Positions 35,830-44,787 of a DNA stretch of 64,000 bases are shown piece by piece. The notes beneath the pieces are model-generated. The model saw only the letters and a program-made list of their open reading frames with translations. It had not been told where the DNA came from and searched no databases. Numbering within the stretch: position 1 is the stretch's first letter; each line of letters opens with the position of its first letter. The stretch lies in the NCBI RefSeq assembly GCF_902459685.1, contig NZ_CABPSF010000002.1:496001-560000 (forward strand). Direction: 5' to 3'. The DNA is from Pandoraea iniqua. Lineage in GTDB: Bacteria > Pseudomonadota > Gammaproteobacteria > Burkholderiales > Burkholderiaceae. Both the position numbers and the translations under genes were made by a program.

Positions 35830-36232
35830 GCGCATTAGTGCTTTCGCATCAAGCAGATACGTCAGATATGGGCGGGTTATGCACCGGGTTGTGAACATTT
35901 TCTGTGGATAACCATAGTCCACATCCTCTCGCGGCGGCCGCGCACGCAAACATGCTTCTGCGGCTATCGCCTGCCTCTCCATTGGCGCATCTATTGCGCG
36001 CCGCACTTTTTCCCCGTCGCATCAAGCACTTGAGATAGCTATCCGCAAGTTGTCCACTGGCTTGCAAACAAATTCTGTGGATAACGTTACCTCGCCGAAA
36101 CACGCGTCGTGCCTCGATTTGCAGCGATTGGCACAACTTTCGCGCTCTGCTTTTCTTCCCTGTCGAATCAGTCACTTGCGATGCTTTTCCGCAAGTTATC
36201 AACGGGCTTGTGAACAAAAAGTGTGGATAAGC
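35830..36232 (+). repeat. three diverged repeats, each ending in a perfect DnaA box
   Basis: Three related segments of about 70 bp (35843-35912, 36017-36085 and 36162-36231) share a TCG-ATCA start, a CCGCAAGTT core in the last two, and end in a GGGTTGTGAAC-like or GGCTTGTGAAC-like block followed by TGTGGATAA at 35903-35911, 36076-36084 and 36222-36230. TGTGGATAA is the reverse complement of the DnaA box TTATCCACA. The boxes share one orientation, spaced 173 and 146 bp, and an AT-rich stretch follows at 36250-36300. The 665-bp gap between pagP and the aldehyde dehydrogenase holds no gene. Confidence 0.72.
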
Positions 36233-36258
36233 CAGTGGCGGGTTCGTCGGTTTCTAAT

Positions 36259-36318
36259 ATCTCAATATATGAGATCAATGTTTACATATTGACATTAAAG
36301 CGGCGACGGAATTACGAT
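36259..36318 (+). promoter_or_regulatory. palindromic operator and promoter of the acetaldehyde dehydrogenase operon
   Basis: ATCTCA and TGAGAT (36259-36264 and 36270-36275) form a perfect dyad with a 5-bp ATATA centre. Just downstream a -35 box TTGACA (36289-36294) and a -10 box TACGAT (36313-36318) are 18 bp apart and point at the gene starting at 36366. The dyad position, just upstream of -35, suits an activator or repressor; the IclR protein encoded downstream is a candidate. Confidence 0.6.
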
Positions 36319-36365
36319 GCGCCTCATACCGGTAAGCGGTGGACGGATACGTTCAGGAGACGACA

Positions 36366-37310
36366 GTGACGGAACGACGCAAACAGAAAGTGGCGATCAT
36401 TGGTTCGGGCAACATCGGCACCGACCTCATGATCAAGGTGATGCGCAATAGCGAGCATCTGGAAATGGGCGCGATGGTCGGTATCGATCCGGCGTCCGAC
36501 GGACTGGCGCGTGCGCAGCGCCTCGGGGTGCCGGTGACTTCCGGCGGCATCGAAGGCCTGCTGGCCATGCCGGGCTTTGAAGACATTCGCATCGCGTTCG
36601 ACGCCACGTCGGCCAAAGCCCATGCGCACCACAACGAGCTGCTGCAAGCGCGCGGCGTGCAGGTGATCGACCTGACGCCGGCGGCGATTGGGCCGTACGT
36701 GATCCCGTCGATCAATCTCGACGCGCATCTCGACGCCACCAACATCAACATGGTGACGTGCGGCGGACAAGCCACGATTCCGATGGTCGCGGCCATCTCA
36801 CAAGTGGCAAAGGTGCATTACGCCGAAATCGTCGCGTCGATTTCGAGCAAGTCGGCCGGCCCGGGCACGCGCGCCAACATCGACGAGTTCACCGAAACCA
36901 CGTCGAAGGCGATCGAAGTGCTGGGCGGCGCGTCGCGCGGCAAGGCGATCATCGTGCTGAATCCGGCCGAGCCGCCGCTCATCATGCGCGACACCGTGTT
37001 CGTGCTGTCCGAGCCGGGCGATCAGGCCGCCATCGAAGCCAGCATCCAGACGATGGTCGACAAGGTGCACGCCTATGTGCCGGGCTATCGCCTCAAGCAG
37101 AAAGTGCAATTCGAACTGTTCGACGCATCGCGTCCGCTCAACGTGCCGGGTCTCGGCAAGCTGACGGGTCTGAAGACGTCGGTATTCCTCGAAGTGGAAG
37201 GGGCCGCGCACTACCTGCCGGCCTATGCGGGCAACCTCGACATCATGACCAGCGCTGCGCTGGCGTGTGCCGATCGTATCGCCGCCACTCGTCTGGCCCT
37301 CGCGGCCTGA
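36366..37310 (+). CDS. mhpF: acetaldehyde dehydrogenase (acylating), MhpF/DmpF family
   Basis: A 314-aa CoA-acylating aldehyde dehydrogenase that converts acetaldehyde to acetyl-CoA. The NAD-binding motif GSGNIGTDL is at residues 13-21 and the catalytic Cys in VTCGGQA is Cys132, as in DmpF. It normally forms a channelling complex with the aldolase encoded next. The GTG at 36366 is chosen because AGGAGA ends 5 bases upstream; the ATG at 36339 has no such site. A 32-bp gap separates it from the aldolase. Confidence 0.94.
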   Translation: MTERRKQKVAIIGSGNIGTDLMIKVMRNSEHLEMGAMVGIDPASDGLARAQRLGVPVTSGGIEGLLAMPGFEDIRIAFDATSAKAHAHHNELLQARGVQVIDLTPAAIGPYVIPSINLDAHLDATNINMVTCGGQATIPMVAAISQVAKVHYAEIVASISSKSAGPGTRANIDEFTETTSKAIEVLGGASRGKAIIVLNPAEPPLIMRDTVFVLSEPGDQAAIEASIQTMVDKVHAYVPGYRLKQKVQFELFDASRPLNVPGLGKLTGLKTSVFLEVEGAAHYLPAYAGNLDIMTSAALACADRIAATRLALAA

Positions 37311-37342
37311 ACGCCGCACGCTCTTCGGGAAGACACCTCACC

Positions 37343-38362
37343 ATGACGCAGAAAAAACTCTATATCTCCGACGTGACGCTGCGCGACGGCAGCCACGCCA
37401 TTCGTCACCAGTACAGCATCGCCAACGTGAAGGCGATTGCGGCGGCGCTCGATGCCGCCCGCGTCGATTCCATCGAAGTCGCCCACGGCGACGGCTTGTC
37501 GGGTTCGAGCTTCAACTACGGGTTTGGCGCACACACCGATCTCGAATGGATTGCCGCTGTTGCCGAAACCGTTCAGCACGCCAAGGTCGCCACGCTGTTG
37601 CTGCCGGGCGTGGGCACCGTGCACGACCTGCGTGAAGCCTATGACGCCGGTGCCCGCGTGGTGCGTATCGCCACGCACTGCACCGAGGCCGACGTTTCGC
37701 GTCAGCACATCGAATACGCCCGCGAACTCGGCATGGACACCGTCGGCTTTCTGATGATGAGCCACATGACCACGCCGCAGCATCTGGCGGAGCAGGCCAA
37801 GTTGATGGAGTCGTACGGCGCCACGTGTATCTACGTGGTGGACTCGGGCGGTGCACTGGGCATGACCGACGTGCGCGATCGTTTCCGCGCGTTCAAGGAC
37901 GTGCTGAACGCCGACACCCTGACTGGCATGCATGCGCACCACAACCTGAGTCTGGGCGTGGCGAACTCGATCGTGGCCGTGGAAGAGGGCTGCGACCGTA
38001 TCGACGCGAGCCTCGCGGGCATGGGTGCGGGCGCTGGCAATGCGCCGCTGGAAGTGTTCATTGCGGCGGCGTCGCGTCTGGGCTGGAACCACGGCTGCGA
38101 CCTGTACACCCTGATGGACGCGGCCGACGACATCGTGCGTCCGTTGCAGGATCGCGCCGTGCGCGTGGATCGCGAAACGCTGGCGCTGGGCTATGCCGGT
38201 GTGTACTCGAGCTTCCTGCGTCACGCCGAAGCGGCCGCCGCGCGTTATGACCTGAAGACGGTCGACATTCTCGTCGAACTGGGTCAGCGCCGCATGGTCG
38301 GCGGACAGGAAGACATGATCGTGGACGTTGCGCTCGATCTGCTCAAGCGCCGCGCTGCCTGA
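37343..38362 (+). CDS. mhpE: 4-hydroxy-2-oxovalerate aldolase, MhpE/DmpG family
   Basis: A 339-aa HMGL-like aldolase that cleaves 4-hydroxy-2-oxovalerate to pyruvate and acetaldehyde. The N-terminal metal/substrate motif [15 protein letters not shown] starts near residue 10, and the metal-binding [10 protein letters not shown] lies near residue 195. The C-terminal DmpG-like communication domain includes [13 protein letters not shown]. It is paired with the acylating dehydrogenase, but the preceding hydratase and ring-cleavage genes are missing nearby. Confidence 0.94.
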   Translation: MTQKKLYISDVTLRDGSHAIRHQYSIANVKAIAAALDAARVDSIEVAHGDGLSGSSFNYGFGAHTDLEWIAAVAETVQHAKVATLLLPGVGTVHDLREAYDAGARVVRIATHCTEADVSRQHIEYARELGMDTVGFLMMSHMTTPQHLAEQAKLMESYGATCIYVVDSGGALGMTDVRDRFRAFKDVLNADTLTGMHAHHNLSLGVANSIVAVEEGCDRIDASLAGMGAGAGNAPLEVFIAAASRLGWNHGCDLYTLMDAADDIVRPLQDRAVRVDRETLALGYAGVYSSFLRHAEAAAARYDLKTVDILVELGQRRMVGGQEDMIVDVALDLLKRRAA

Positions 38363-38403
38363 CGATTTCACCCAAGCAGTTGTAGCATCTCGGCAAGTTT
38401 TCA

Positions 38404-38460
38404 CGCCGGCCATTCTCACGAAGGGCCGGCGTTTTTTATTCGCGCTTATTCGCGCTTATT
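38404..38460 (+). terminator. intrinsic terminator after mhpE, followed by a 10-bp direct repeat
   Basis: CGCCGGCC (38404-38411) pairs with GGCCGGCG (38424-38431) and is followed by TTTTTTATT. Directly after, CGCGCTTATT occurs twice in tandem (38441-38460). Confidence 0.85.
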
Positions 38461-38487
38461 CGTGAATGAGAGAGCGGGCGGCGCTGC

Positions 38488-39273
38488 TCAGCGCGCGTTG
38501 CCCGACCAGCCGAGTTGCTGGCTGATGCGTGCGGCGGCGTCCTTCACGCGCGGCACGAGTTCCTGCATGCGCTCGCGGCTCATGTACTTGGTCGTGCTCG
38601 ACACACTGATCGCCGCCACGATGCGCTGGCTAGCGTCATAGATCGGCGCGGCCACGCAGCGAATCGTCGGCGTGTCGTCTTCCAGATCGAACGCATAGCC
38701 CTGCCGGGCATAGTCGCGCATGCGTGTGAGCCATGGCGCCGTGTCGATCGGATGGGCGGGCACTTGGGTCTGATAGTGCTCAAGCTGCGCCCGCCATTCG
38801 GCTTCGTCCTGATCGAGCAGCAGCGCCTTGCCCACGCCCGTCACGCAAATCGGCTTACGACCGCCGATACGTGAACTGATTTCCACCGCCCGTTGACCGG
38901 GCAGCTTGTCGAGATACATCACCTCCCAGCCATCGGCCACGGCCAGATGGACGGTGTCCTGCGTTTCGCTGGCGAGGGCTTCGAGCGTGGGGCGAGCCAC
39001 ACGCGGCAGGTCGATCTGCCGGTAGGCGAGAAAGCCGAGTTCGATGAGCTTGTTGCCGAGCCGGTAGCCGCGACGCGGCTCGAAGCGCAGGTACCCGGCG
39101 TGCACCAGCGCCGACGCAATGCGATGCGTGGTCGACGACGTGATGCCCAGATGGGCGGACAGCGCGGGCACGGTATCGATACCGGCGGCAACGGCTTCGA
39201 CGATATCGAGGCCGCGAAACAGCGTCTGGCTCGCGAGCGTGCGCGGACGTTCTCCTTCCGACGATTTCGCCAT
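38488..39273 (-). CDS. IclR-family transcriptional regulator
   Basis: A 261-aa regulator with an N-terminal winged helix (ALSAHLGITSSTTHRIASALVHAGYL, in two parts) and a C-terminal effector domain (CVTGVGKALL, DDTPTIRCVAAPIYD). It converges on the mhpFE operon and may control it through the dyad at 36259. The ATG at 39273 shares one base with the stop of the PilZ gene upstream (TGATG); a GTG at 39276 is an alternative. This makes it co-translated with an apparently unrelated motility gene. Confidence 0.88.
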   Translation of the reverse strand: MAKSSEGERPRTLASQTLFRGLDIVEAVAAGIDTVPALSAHLGITSSTTHRIASALVHAGYLRFEPRRGYRLGNKLIELGFLAYRQIDLPRVARPTLEALASETQDTVHLAVADGWEVMYLDKLPGQRAVEISSRIGGRKPICVTGVGKALLLDQDEAEWRAQLEHYQTQVPAHPIDTAPWLTRMRDYARQGYAFDLEDDTPTIRCVAAPIYDASQRIVAAISVSSTTKYMSRERMQELVPRVKDAAARISQQLGWSGNAR

Positions 39274-40235
39274 CACGCGCCTCCGAGCGCGAGCAAGCGC
39301 TCATACACATAGCACTTGAGGGCGACGTAATGCGCGGGTTCGAGCGACGGCAATTCGATGCCGTGCAGGTGCGCACCGTCATCGTTTTGCTGAATGCCGC
39401 GAATCGTACCGGTGGCTTCCACGGGCATATCGATATCGCCGACCCGTACGCGGAAGGCCAGTTGCATCATGTCGCCGGGGGCGCCGAGCGGGGCGTCGGT
39501 CAGCAACGACACGCCTTCTGCGCTCACGTCCTGCAACAGGGCGAGGGACTTGGCTTCACCCATCGTGATCGACGCAACCAGACGGGCAGAGACCCGTTGC
39601 GAGCGGCGCAGCACTTTGCGGCGGATCTGTGCGGGCGCGGAAAGCACCACGTACTCGAACGGCATGCGCTCCACGCGCTCGACCGTGCAGACGAAGTGAT
39701 AGATGTCTTCGCCCGAGAACGTCCACAGTTCGAGACGTTCGCTGGCTTGCAAAGAGGGCGGCGCCGAGCGGCCGGTCGGTGCGGTGACGAACAGCATCTG
39801 ATTCGGGGCATGGCCGATGACGCGCGTGCGAATGCGCTGCGAACCGGCACCGGGCGGCAACTGAATCTGAAGCCAGTCGCCGGGGCGCAGGTTGAGGTCG
39901 GTGAGTCCGTACTGCGTTTGTGCACCGCCTGCGGTATCGGTGGCGGTGGTGGCTGCCACTGCGCCTGCGGCAGACATGTCAGTGCTTGTTTCGGTGTCGG
40001 CAGCAGCGCCCTCGTCAGTGCCCACTTCGGTGTCGACGCCGAGTGTGGCGGCACGATGCGGCGCGAATGACGTGAACAGCCAATCGAGACCCGCTTGGGT
40101 CGGGACGATATCGCCCTCTGCCAGCAGCGGGTCGCCGTTACGGTCGACGACGGCCCAGAGCAAGGGTTCGCCGAGGGGGATGTCGGCGGGCGTGAGCGCT
40201 ACGAGCGGTAACGACGATGACGTGGCAGAAGACAT
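39273..40235 (-). CDS. YcgR-like flagellar brake protein with PilZ domain
   Basis: A 320-aa protein with an N-terminal region (DLNLRPGDWLQIQLP, FVCTVERVERMPF) like the YcgR N-domain and a C-terminal PilZ domain. The c-di-GMP-binding residues are visible as RRSQRVSAR and DVSAEGVSL. Such proteins slow the flagellar motor when c-di-GMP is high. An Ala/Thr-rich insert of about 40 residues lies near residues 75-110. Starts at 40235 (MSSATSSS) and 40331 are both possible; no clear ribosome site decides. No flagellar genes are nearby. Confidence 0.8.
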   Translation of the reverse strand: MSSATSSSLPLVALTPADIPLGEPLLWAVVDRNGDPLLAEGDIVPTQAGLDWLFTSFAPHRAATLGVDTEVGTDEGAAADTETSTDMSAAGAVAATTATDTAGGAQTQYGLTDLNLRPGDWLQIQLPPGAGSQRIRTRVIGHAPNQMLFVTAPTGRSAPPSLQASERLELWTFSGEDIYHFVCTVERVERMPFEYVVLSAPAQIRRKVLRRSQRVSARLVASITMGEAKSLALLQDVSAEGVSLLTDAPLGAPGDMMQLAFRVRVGDIDMPVEATGTIRGIQQNDDGAHLHGIELPSLEPAHYVALKCYVYERLLALGGA

Positions 40236-40651
40236 GGCAGAAGACGTGGCAATAAGCGAGTGAGCGTGACGCGCGCCATGCGCGCAGCAGAATTCGTGCG
40301 GCGTCGGACCGTGGCAAGACAACGCAGCCATAGCGGACGTCAGTGGTCCGAAGTCTACCGCGCCGCATTGGCACTTGGCGAGAGGAGACGCGCCATGACA
40401 ACGGCGATCCCGCTTGCGCGGCGTGTGCAGCTTGCGTAAGTGGGCACTCGCTGGGGGAGGTGTCGTTTGACGATTTGCGACGGGGTTTGCTGTTTTCCCG
40501 TCAGAGACTCGCGGCCGGTGCTGCCACTACCGCGTGCCCGCTCGATGGGCTGTCGCGAGCGGTCCCGCCGTCCCCCTATGGTCGACGGTTTGCCAGCGCT
40601 CATTGAGGCCATCGATCGACGCTGGCGCACACCATCAGGCAAGGGGGAGTC
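40236..40651. promoter_or_regulatory. divergent intergenic region without identified gene
   Basis: This 416-bp gap separates the divergent starts of the PilZ gene and the 554-aa unknown gene. The open frames in it are Arg/Ser-biased and lack family features. A strong ribosome site (AAGGGGGAGT, 40641-40650) belongs to the gene at 40652. I found no clear promoter. Confidence 0.3.
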
Positions 40652-42316
40652 ATGCCACATCAGGTCGCCATCCGGACGGAAGCGGCACGCAATGAGCGCA
40701 AATGTTGCTCGTGGAACGGTGCACGTGGGGCGAGCTTTGCGCGCACACACGAACAGGTCGCGCACCGCAGTTCGCGGCAAGCAGACATTGCCGACAGTCT
40801 CGTGCGCACGTCCAATTGCATGCGCGAGCTCGGGCCCGATGTGCTGTCGACCCGCCGCGCGATGCGTCGCGAACTCACCGATGCGTTCATGCGCGCGTGG
40901 GCCGGCCTTTGGGTGACAACCGGGCCATGCCAGCACTTTTATCGCAAGGAGTTCGATCTGGCCCACGAGCGTGATGTGCGGCTGGCGACCCAGCTTGAAC
41001 ATATCGAAACGACGCTGACCGGCCCGATGCACACAGAGGCGGGCGTGAAATACGAGCCAGTTCAAGATCCGTTCGACGCCGTGGCTGGCGACATCGCCAC
41101 TTGGTTGCGGGCCATGAGCAATACCGGTGACCGGGGATGGCATTTTCGCGTGGCGCGCGATCTGCTGTCGCTACTCGGCAACGTGTCGTTGCTCGCGATC
41201 ATCGGCGAACGGTTCTATCGTGACGCCGCGCAAGCGTCGATCTCACCCGAGCCGGTCGGCGGCCCGTGGCCCGGTGCTGCGGCGGCGAACACACCGTTCG
41301 ACATCCCGTGGGCCGACTGGACGCTACTGAGCGTCGAGGGCCTGAAGGGCCTGATCACGCAATCGCTGGGTTCGCCAACGCTGATTCGCCACCACGCCGT
41401 CGATGAAGTGCTCAAGCGCATGGACGCCGGCTGCCGGTTACTCGCCGCGTGTTTGCCGGACGACCTGCCGGGCAGGGCCGGTGTGGCCGCGTCACCGTAT
41501 TCCTCATGGCGTGATGCGCTGGGCACGCTCACGCGGCTACGTGACGTGGCGACCGTGTTCACGCTGGCGAATTCGGCGGTGCCCCCGGCACGATTGATCC
41601 TTTGGGTGTCGTCGTGGCTGGGGCCACAGACGCACGGCCTCGATAGCGACCGGGGTGTGCTGCGGGTGGCGGGTCTTGTGCTCGACAGCTGCCGCGCGGT
41701 GACAAGTCTTGCGGGGACATGGGCGCGTAACGTCGCGTTCGCACACGATGCGCGCCAGTTACGCGACCGGTGGCAGGTATTGGGTGACGCCGTAGGGCGG
41801 GTGCCGGAAGCGGAACTGGCGATGGTGATGCGGCATGTGGCGCGCGTCATGAAAATCTCGATTCACTGCGACACGGCGTTGCTCGCAAAAATCGCCTCGG
41901 ATAAGGGCTTGTGCGAGTTTCTTCTGGATCATCCCGATCCGCTGACGGTGAACGCGATTGCGCAATCATGCGAGCGCTACGGTGTGCAGAGCCACCCGTC
42001 GATCACGGGAAACCTGTCGTTCCTGAGCCTGCGCCCGGCGGAGAGTTCGTGGGGCAAGCGCTGGCGAGACGAAGGGTGGCAATGGAGCAGCGCGACGTCG
42101 GTACGCGCCGCGTACCGGCTGTTACTGGCGTATCAGCACTACGGCGCGATGTTGCCGGAGTGGCTGATGGCGCGCGGCCCGTGCGGTGGCGAACGTGTCG
42201 CGCCAGCGTTCGATGCGTGCAGGCTCGGTGCCGGATCGAATTCGGCTTCCGCAGCGACGGTGTGCGTCGATATCGACGACATCGTCGACATCGATGTTCA
42301 CGAAACGCGCCTGTAA
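40652..42316 (+). CDS. hypothetical protein, 554 aa
   Basis: An unrecognised soluble protein of 554 residues with no signal peptide and no clear membrane helix. It is largely helical and rich in Ala, Arg and Trp. The ribosome site GGGGAG lies close upstream of the ATG, which supports the start. The C-terminus ends in an acidic tail (DIDDIVDIDVHETRL). Size, solubility and isolation would fit a secreted effector or a stand-alone orphan, but no motif proves either. The 3' end is followed by an 8-bp tandem repeat and the convergent LysR gene. Confidence 0.65.
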   Translation: MPHQVAIRTEAARNERKCCSWNGARGASFARTHEQVAHRSSRQADIADSLVRTSNCMRELGPDVLSTRRAMRRELTDAFMRAWAGLWVTTGPCQHFYRKEFDLAHERDVRLATQLEHIETTLTGPMHTEAGVKYEPVQDPFDAVAGDIATWLRAMSNTGDRGWHFRVARDLLSLLGNVSLLAIIGERFYRDAAQASISPEPVGGPWPGAAAANTPFDIPWADWTLLSVEGLKGLITQSLGSPTLIRHHAVDEVLKRMDAGCRLLAACLPDDLPGRAGVAASPYSSWRDALGTLTRLRDVATVFTLANSAVPPARLILWVSSWLGPQTHGLDSDRGVLRVAGLVLDSCRAVTSLAGTWARNVAFAHDARQLRDRWQVLGDAVGRVPEAELAMVMRHVARVMKISIHCDTALLAKIASDKGLCEFLLDHPDPLTVNAIAQSCERYGVQSHPSITGNLSFLSLRPAESSWGKRWRDEGWQWSSATSVRAAYRLLLAYQHYGAMLPEWLMARGPCGGERVAPAFDACRLGAGSNSASAATVCVDIDDIVDIDVHETRL

Positions 42317-42346
42317 GCGCAATCGGCAGGTGTCGCGCCGCGTGCG

Positions 42347-42386
42347 CCATCACACCATCACACGATCACACCATCACACGGTCACG
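42347..42386. repeat. octanucleotide tandem repeat
   Basis: Four copies of C(C/G)ATCACA lie head to tail at 42347-42378, followed by a degenerate fifth copy (CGGTCACG) that overlaps the LysR stop codon. It occupies the space between two convergent genes. Confidence 0.75.
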
Positions 42387-43290
42387 CAGGTTGTTCAAAG
42401 CCGGCCACGAGTGCATCGAGCAGATGGCGTACCGCGGGCACCATGCCACGTCGCGTCGGAAAGATCGCATGCACCAGCCCCGGCGCCGTCGACAGGTCCG
42501 GCAACAGCCGGTGCAAGTGCCCGGCGAGCAAGTCCTCCTTCACGAACTCGGCCGGCAGCAGCGCGACGCCGACGCCCGTCATGGCCGCCATGCGCAGGCT
42601 GTCGAGGTCGTCCGTCGCCAATCGCGGCCGATGGGTGAGTGACGCGACCCGGCCCTCGGCATCGATCAACTGCCACGTATGGCGCTCGTTCTTGCTAGCC
42701 ATCGACAGCGTTGGCCAATCCTTCAATGCATCGAGCGACGCGGGCTCGACATATTGCTTCGCCAAGGCCGCGCTGGCGACGAGCACCAGCGCTGACTGCC
42801 CAAGCTGCCGAACTGCGAGGTCGGTGTCATCGAGCGGCGGGAGCCTCACGCGAATCGCGAAATCCAGCCCTTCTTCAATGACGTCCACGCGGCGGTTGGT
42901 GGCGTCGAGCAGTACCTGAACCTGCGGATTCTCCTGCACGTAGCGCGAGACGATCGCGGTGATGCCCGAGCGCAATAGTCCCAACGGACAACTGATTCGC
43001 ACCGTGCCCTGCGGCTGGCTGCGGGTCTGATCGATCAGGTCTTTGGCGGCGCGCGACTCTGCGACCAGCGCGAGACAGTGCTGATGAAACTGCCGCCCGG
43101 TTTCCGTGAGCGACAGACTTCGGCTGGTGCGGTTGAGCAGGCGCACACCCAACTCTTCTTCCAGCGCGCGCACGCGTCGGCTCAGCTTCGATGTCTGAAG
43201 GCCGAGATGACGTGCGGCGGCGGTGAAGCTGCCATGCTCGACCACTTCGGCAAAGAGCCTGAGGTCGTTGAGATCCGAGATCGGGTCCAT
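42382..43290 (-). CDS. LysR-family transcriptional regulator
   Basis: A 302-aa LTTR. The N-terminal helix-turn-helix reads FTAAARHLGLQTSKLSRRVRALEEELGV (in two parts) with LLNRTSRSLSLTETG following, the pattern of the AaeR/DhcR-like subgroup. The C-terminal co-inducer domain is complete. It is divergent from the pirin-DoxX-NTF2-like genes across 176 bp and is their probable regulator, as in many proteobacteria. Confidence 0.9.
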   Translation of the reverse strand: MDPISDLNDLRLFAEVVEHGSFTAAARHLGLQTSKLSRRVRALEEELGVRLLNRTSRSLSLTETGRQFHQHCLALVAESRAAKDLIDQTRSQPQGTVRISCPLGLLRSGITAIVSRYVQENPQVQVLLDATNRRVDVIEEGLDFAIRVRLPPLDDTDLAVRQLGQSALVLVASAALAKQYVEPASLDALKDWPTLSMASKNERHTWQLIDAEGRVASLTHRPRLATDDLDSLRMAAMTGVGVALLPAEFVKEDLLAGHLHRLLPDLSTAPGLVHAIFPTRRGMVPAVRHLLDALVAGFEQPA

Positions 43291-43466
43291 CGGGGGGAAG
43301 ACTCCGTGAAACGTCTAAATGCGTTCCTATCGTTCTACAGGAAGCAACGATGCTTTTCAATATGGGAGATATGCAGCCGATCTTTGCCCGAATAGCATTC
43401 TCTCCATTGCCAGAGCCCCCGTAGATATCCGCGAGTGGTTCAGGCGCGTGAATCAAGGAGATAGCC

Positions 43467-44207
43467 ATGCTTACTCATCGGCGTTCGGAAATGCTCGACA
43501 GCGTCGACCACGGTTGGCTGCGGGCGAAGTATCACTTTCAGGTCAGGCCCGCCGGTAACCCGGCGCACAAGGCGCTCGGTCCGCTGATCGTCTGGAACGA
43601 CGACGAAATCGCCGTGGACGGTGGCTTTCCGTTTCACGGGCACAGCGATGTGGAAATCATCACTTACGTCCGGCACGGCGTGCTCGGACACCGCGACACG
43701 CTGGGGTCGGAAGGCACGATCCGTGCGGGCGACGTTCAGGTGATGAGCGCGGGCACCGGCATTCGTCACGCCGAGTTCAACAAGGGCGACGTGCCGCTGA
43801 AGCTCTTTCAGATCTGGCTGAAGCCCCGGGCGGAAGGCGGCCAACCGCACTGGGACACGCGGGCGTTTCCCAAGGCCAAGGTGATTTCCAACAGTCCCAA
43901 CGCGCCGTCGGGCGCTGGCGGCAAGGCACGTTTCACCGTCCTCGCCAGCGGCTACTACGCGAGCGACGAGGGCGCGCTGCCCATACGGGCCGATGCCCGG
44001 CTGCTGGGGGCAACACTCGCGGCGGGCGAAACGGTTCGGCACACGCTCGGGCCGTCGCGCAGCGCCTATCTCGTGGTCGCGGCCGGACGCATCGCCATCA
44101 ACGGCGAGCCCATGGGCCCGCTGGACGGCGTGGCCATGACGGACGTCTCAACTGCCGAGATCACTGCTTTCGAAGACGCTGAACTGGTCATGGTGGAGAC
44201 CGGTTGA
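43467..44207 (+). CDS. pirin family protein
   Basis: A 246-aa bicupin. The metal-binding residues of the N-terminal cupin are visible in PFHGHSDVEIITYV near residue 55 and GTGIRHAEFN near residue 98. Bacterial pirins act as quercetinases or redox-responsive regulators; which applies here cannot be told. AAGGAG lies 6 bases before the ATG. It is followed by DoxX after 73 bp that include an 11-base T run (44249-44259). Confidence 0.92.
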   Translation: MLTHRRSEMLDSVDHGWLRAKYHFQVRPAGNPAHKALGPLIVWNDDEIAVDGGFPFHGHSDVEIITYVRHGVLGHRDTLGSEGTIRAGDVQVMSAGTGIRHAEFNKGDVPLKLFQIWLKPRAEGGQPHWDTRAFPKAKVISNSPNAPSGAGGKARFTVLASGYYASDEGALPIRADARLLGATLAAGETVRHTLGPSRSAYLVVAAGRIAINGEPMGPLDGVAMTDVSTAEITAFEDAELVMVETG

Positions 44208-44280
44208 GCTTCGACTTTTTCATTCCACCTCACGGGTTTTCTCTTTTCTTTTTTTTTTTTGATTTCTCAGGACTTTTGCG

Positions 44281-44703
44281 ATGAACAACTACAAATTTCT
44301 CCCGTTGCTGGGTCGCGTTTTGCTCGGCGCACCGTTTCTCATGAGCGGGCTGGGCAAGCTCGGCGCGCACGCCGCCACGGTCGGATACATCGGCGCGGTT
44401 GGTCTGCCCGCACCGTCGCTCGCCTATCTCGTGGCGGTGCTCGTTGAAGCGGGCGGCGGCCTGCTGCTGATCACGGGCTTCCGTGCCCGTCCGGTGTCGT
44501 TGGTGCTGGCCTTGTTTTCCATCGCTACTGCGGTGTTTTTCCATCACAACTTTGCCGATCAGAACCAAATGATCCACTTCCTGAAGAACGTGATGATGGC
44601 CGGCGGTTTGCTCCAGATTACCTATTTCGGTGCGGGTGCCTACAGCTTTGATGCGCGCGCCAAGGCCGCCGCGTTGCGTGGCTCGGTGCCGAGTGCGTCG
44701 TGA
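44281..44703 (+). CDS. DoxX family membrane protein
   Basis: A 140-aa protein with four membrane segments. The N-terminus LLGRVLLGAPFLMSGLGKL and the segment EAGGGLLLITGFRARP are typical of DoxX/YphA. The family is linked to redox and thiol stress or quinone handling, but its exact role is unknown. Pirin and DoxX are commonly co-regulated by a divergent LysR, as here. Confidence 0.88.
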   Translation: MNNYKFLPLLGRVLLGAPFLMSGLGKLGAHAATVGYIGAVGLPAPSLAYLVAVLVEAGGGLLLITGFRARPVSLVLALFSIATAVFFHHNFADQNQMIHFLKNVMMAGGLLQITYFGAGAYSFDARAKAAALRGSVPSAS

Positions 44704-44787
44704 GTGTAGCCGCGTAGTGGCGCACGTATGACGGACGTCAAAACGTGCGCCACGTCCGGTCGAAACGAGTTTCAGGAGGCCCAGATC

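Noticed and set aside
35843-36232. A chromosomal replication origin
   Set aside because: Only three perfect DnaA boxes and no dnaA, dnaN, parAB, rpmH or gidA are nearby, so I call it a DnaA-box repeat cluster, not oriC.
42347-42386. A CRISPR array
   Set aside because: The repeats are 8 bp and contiguous, without spacers.
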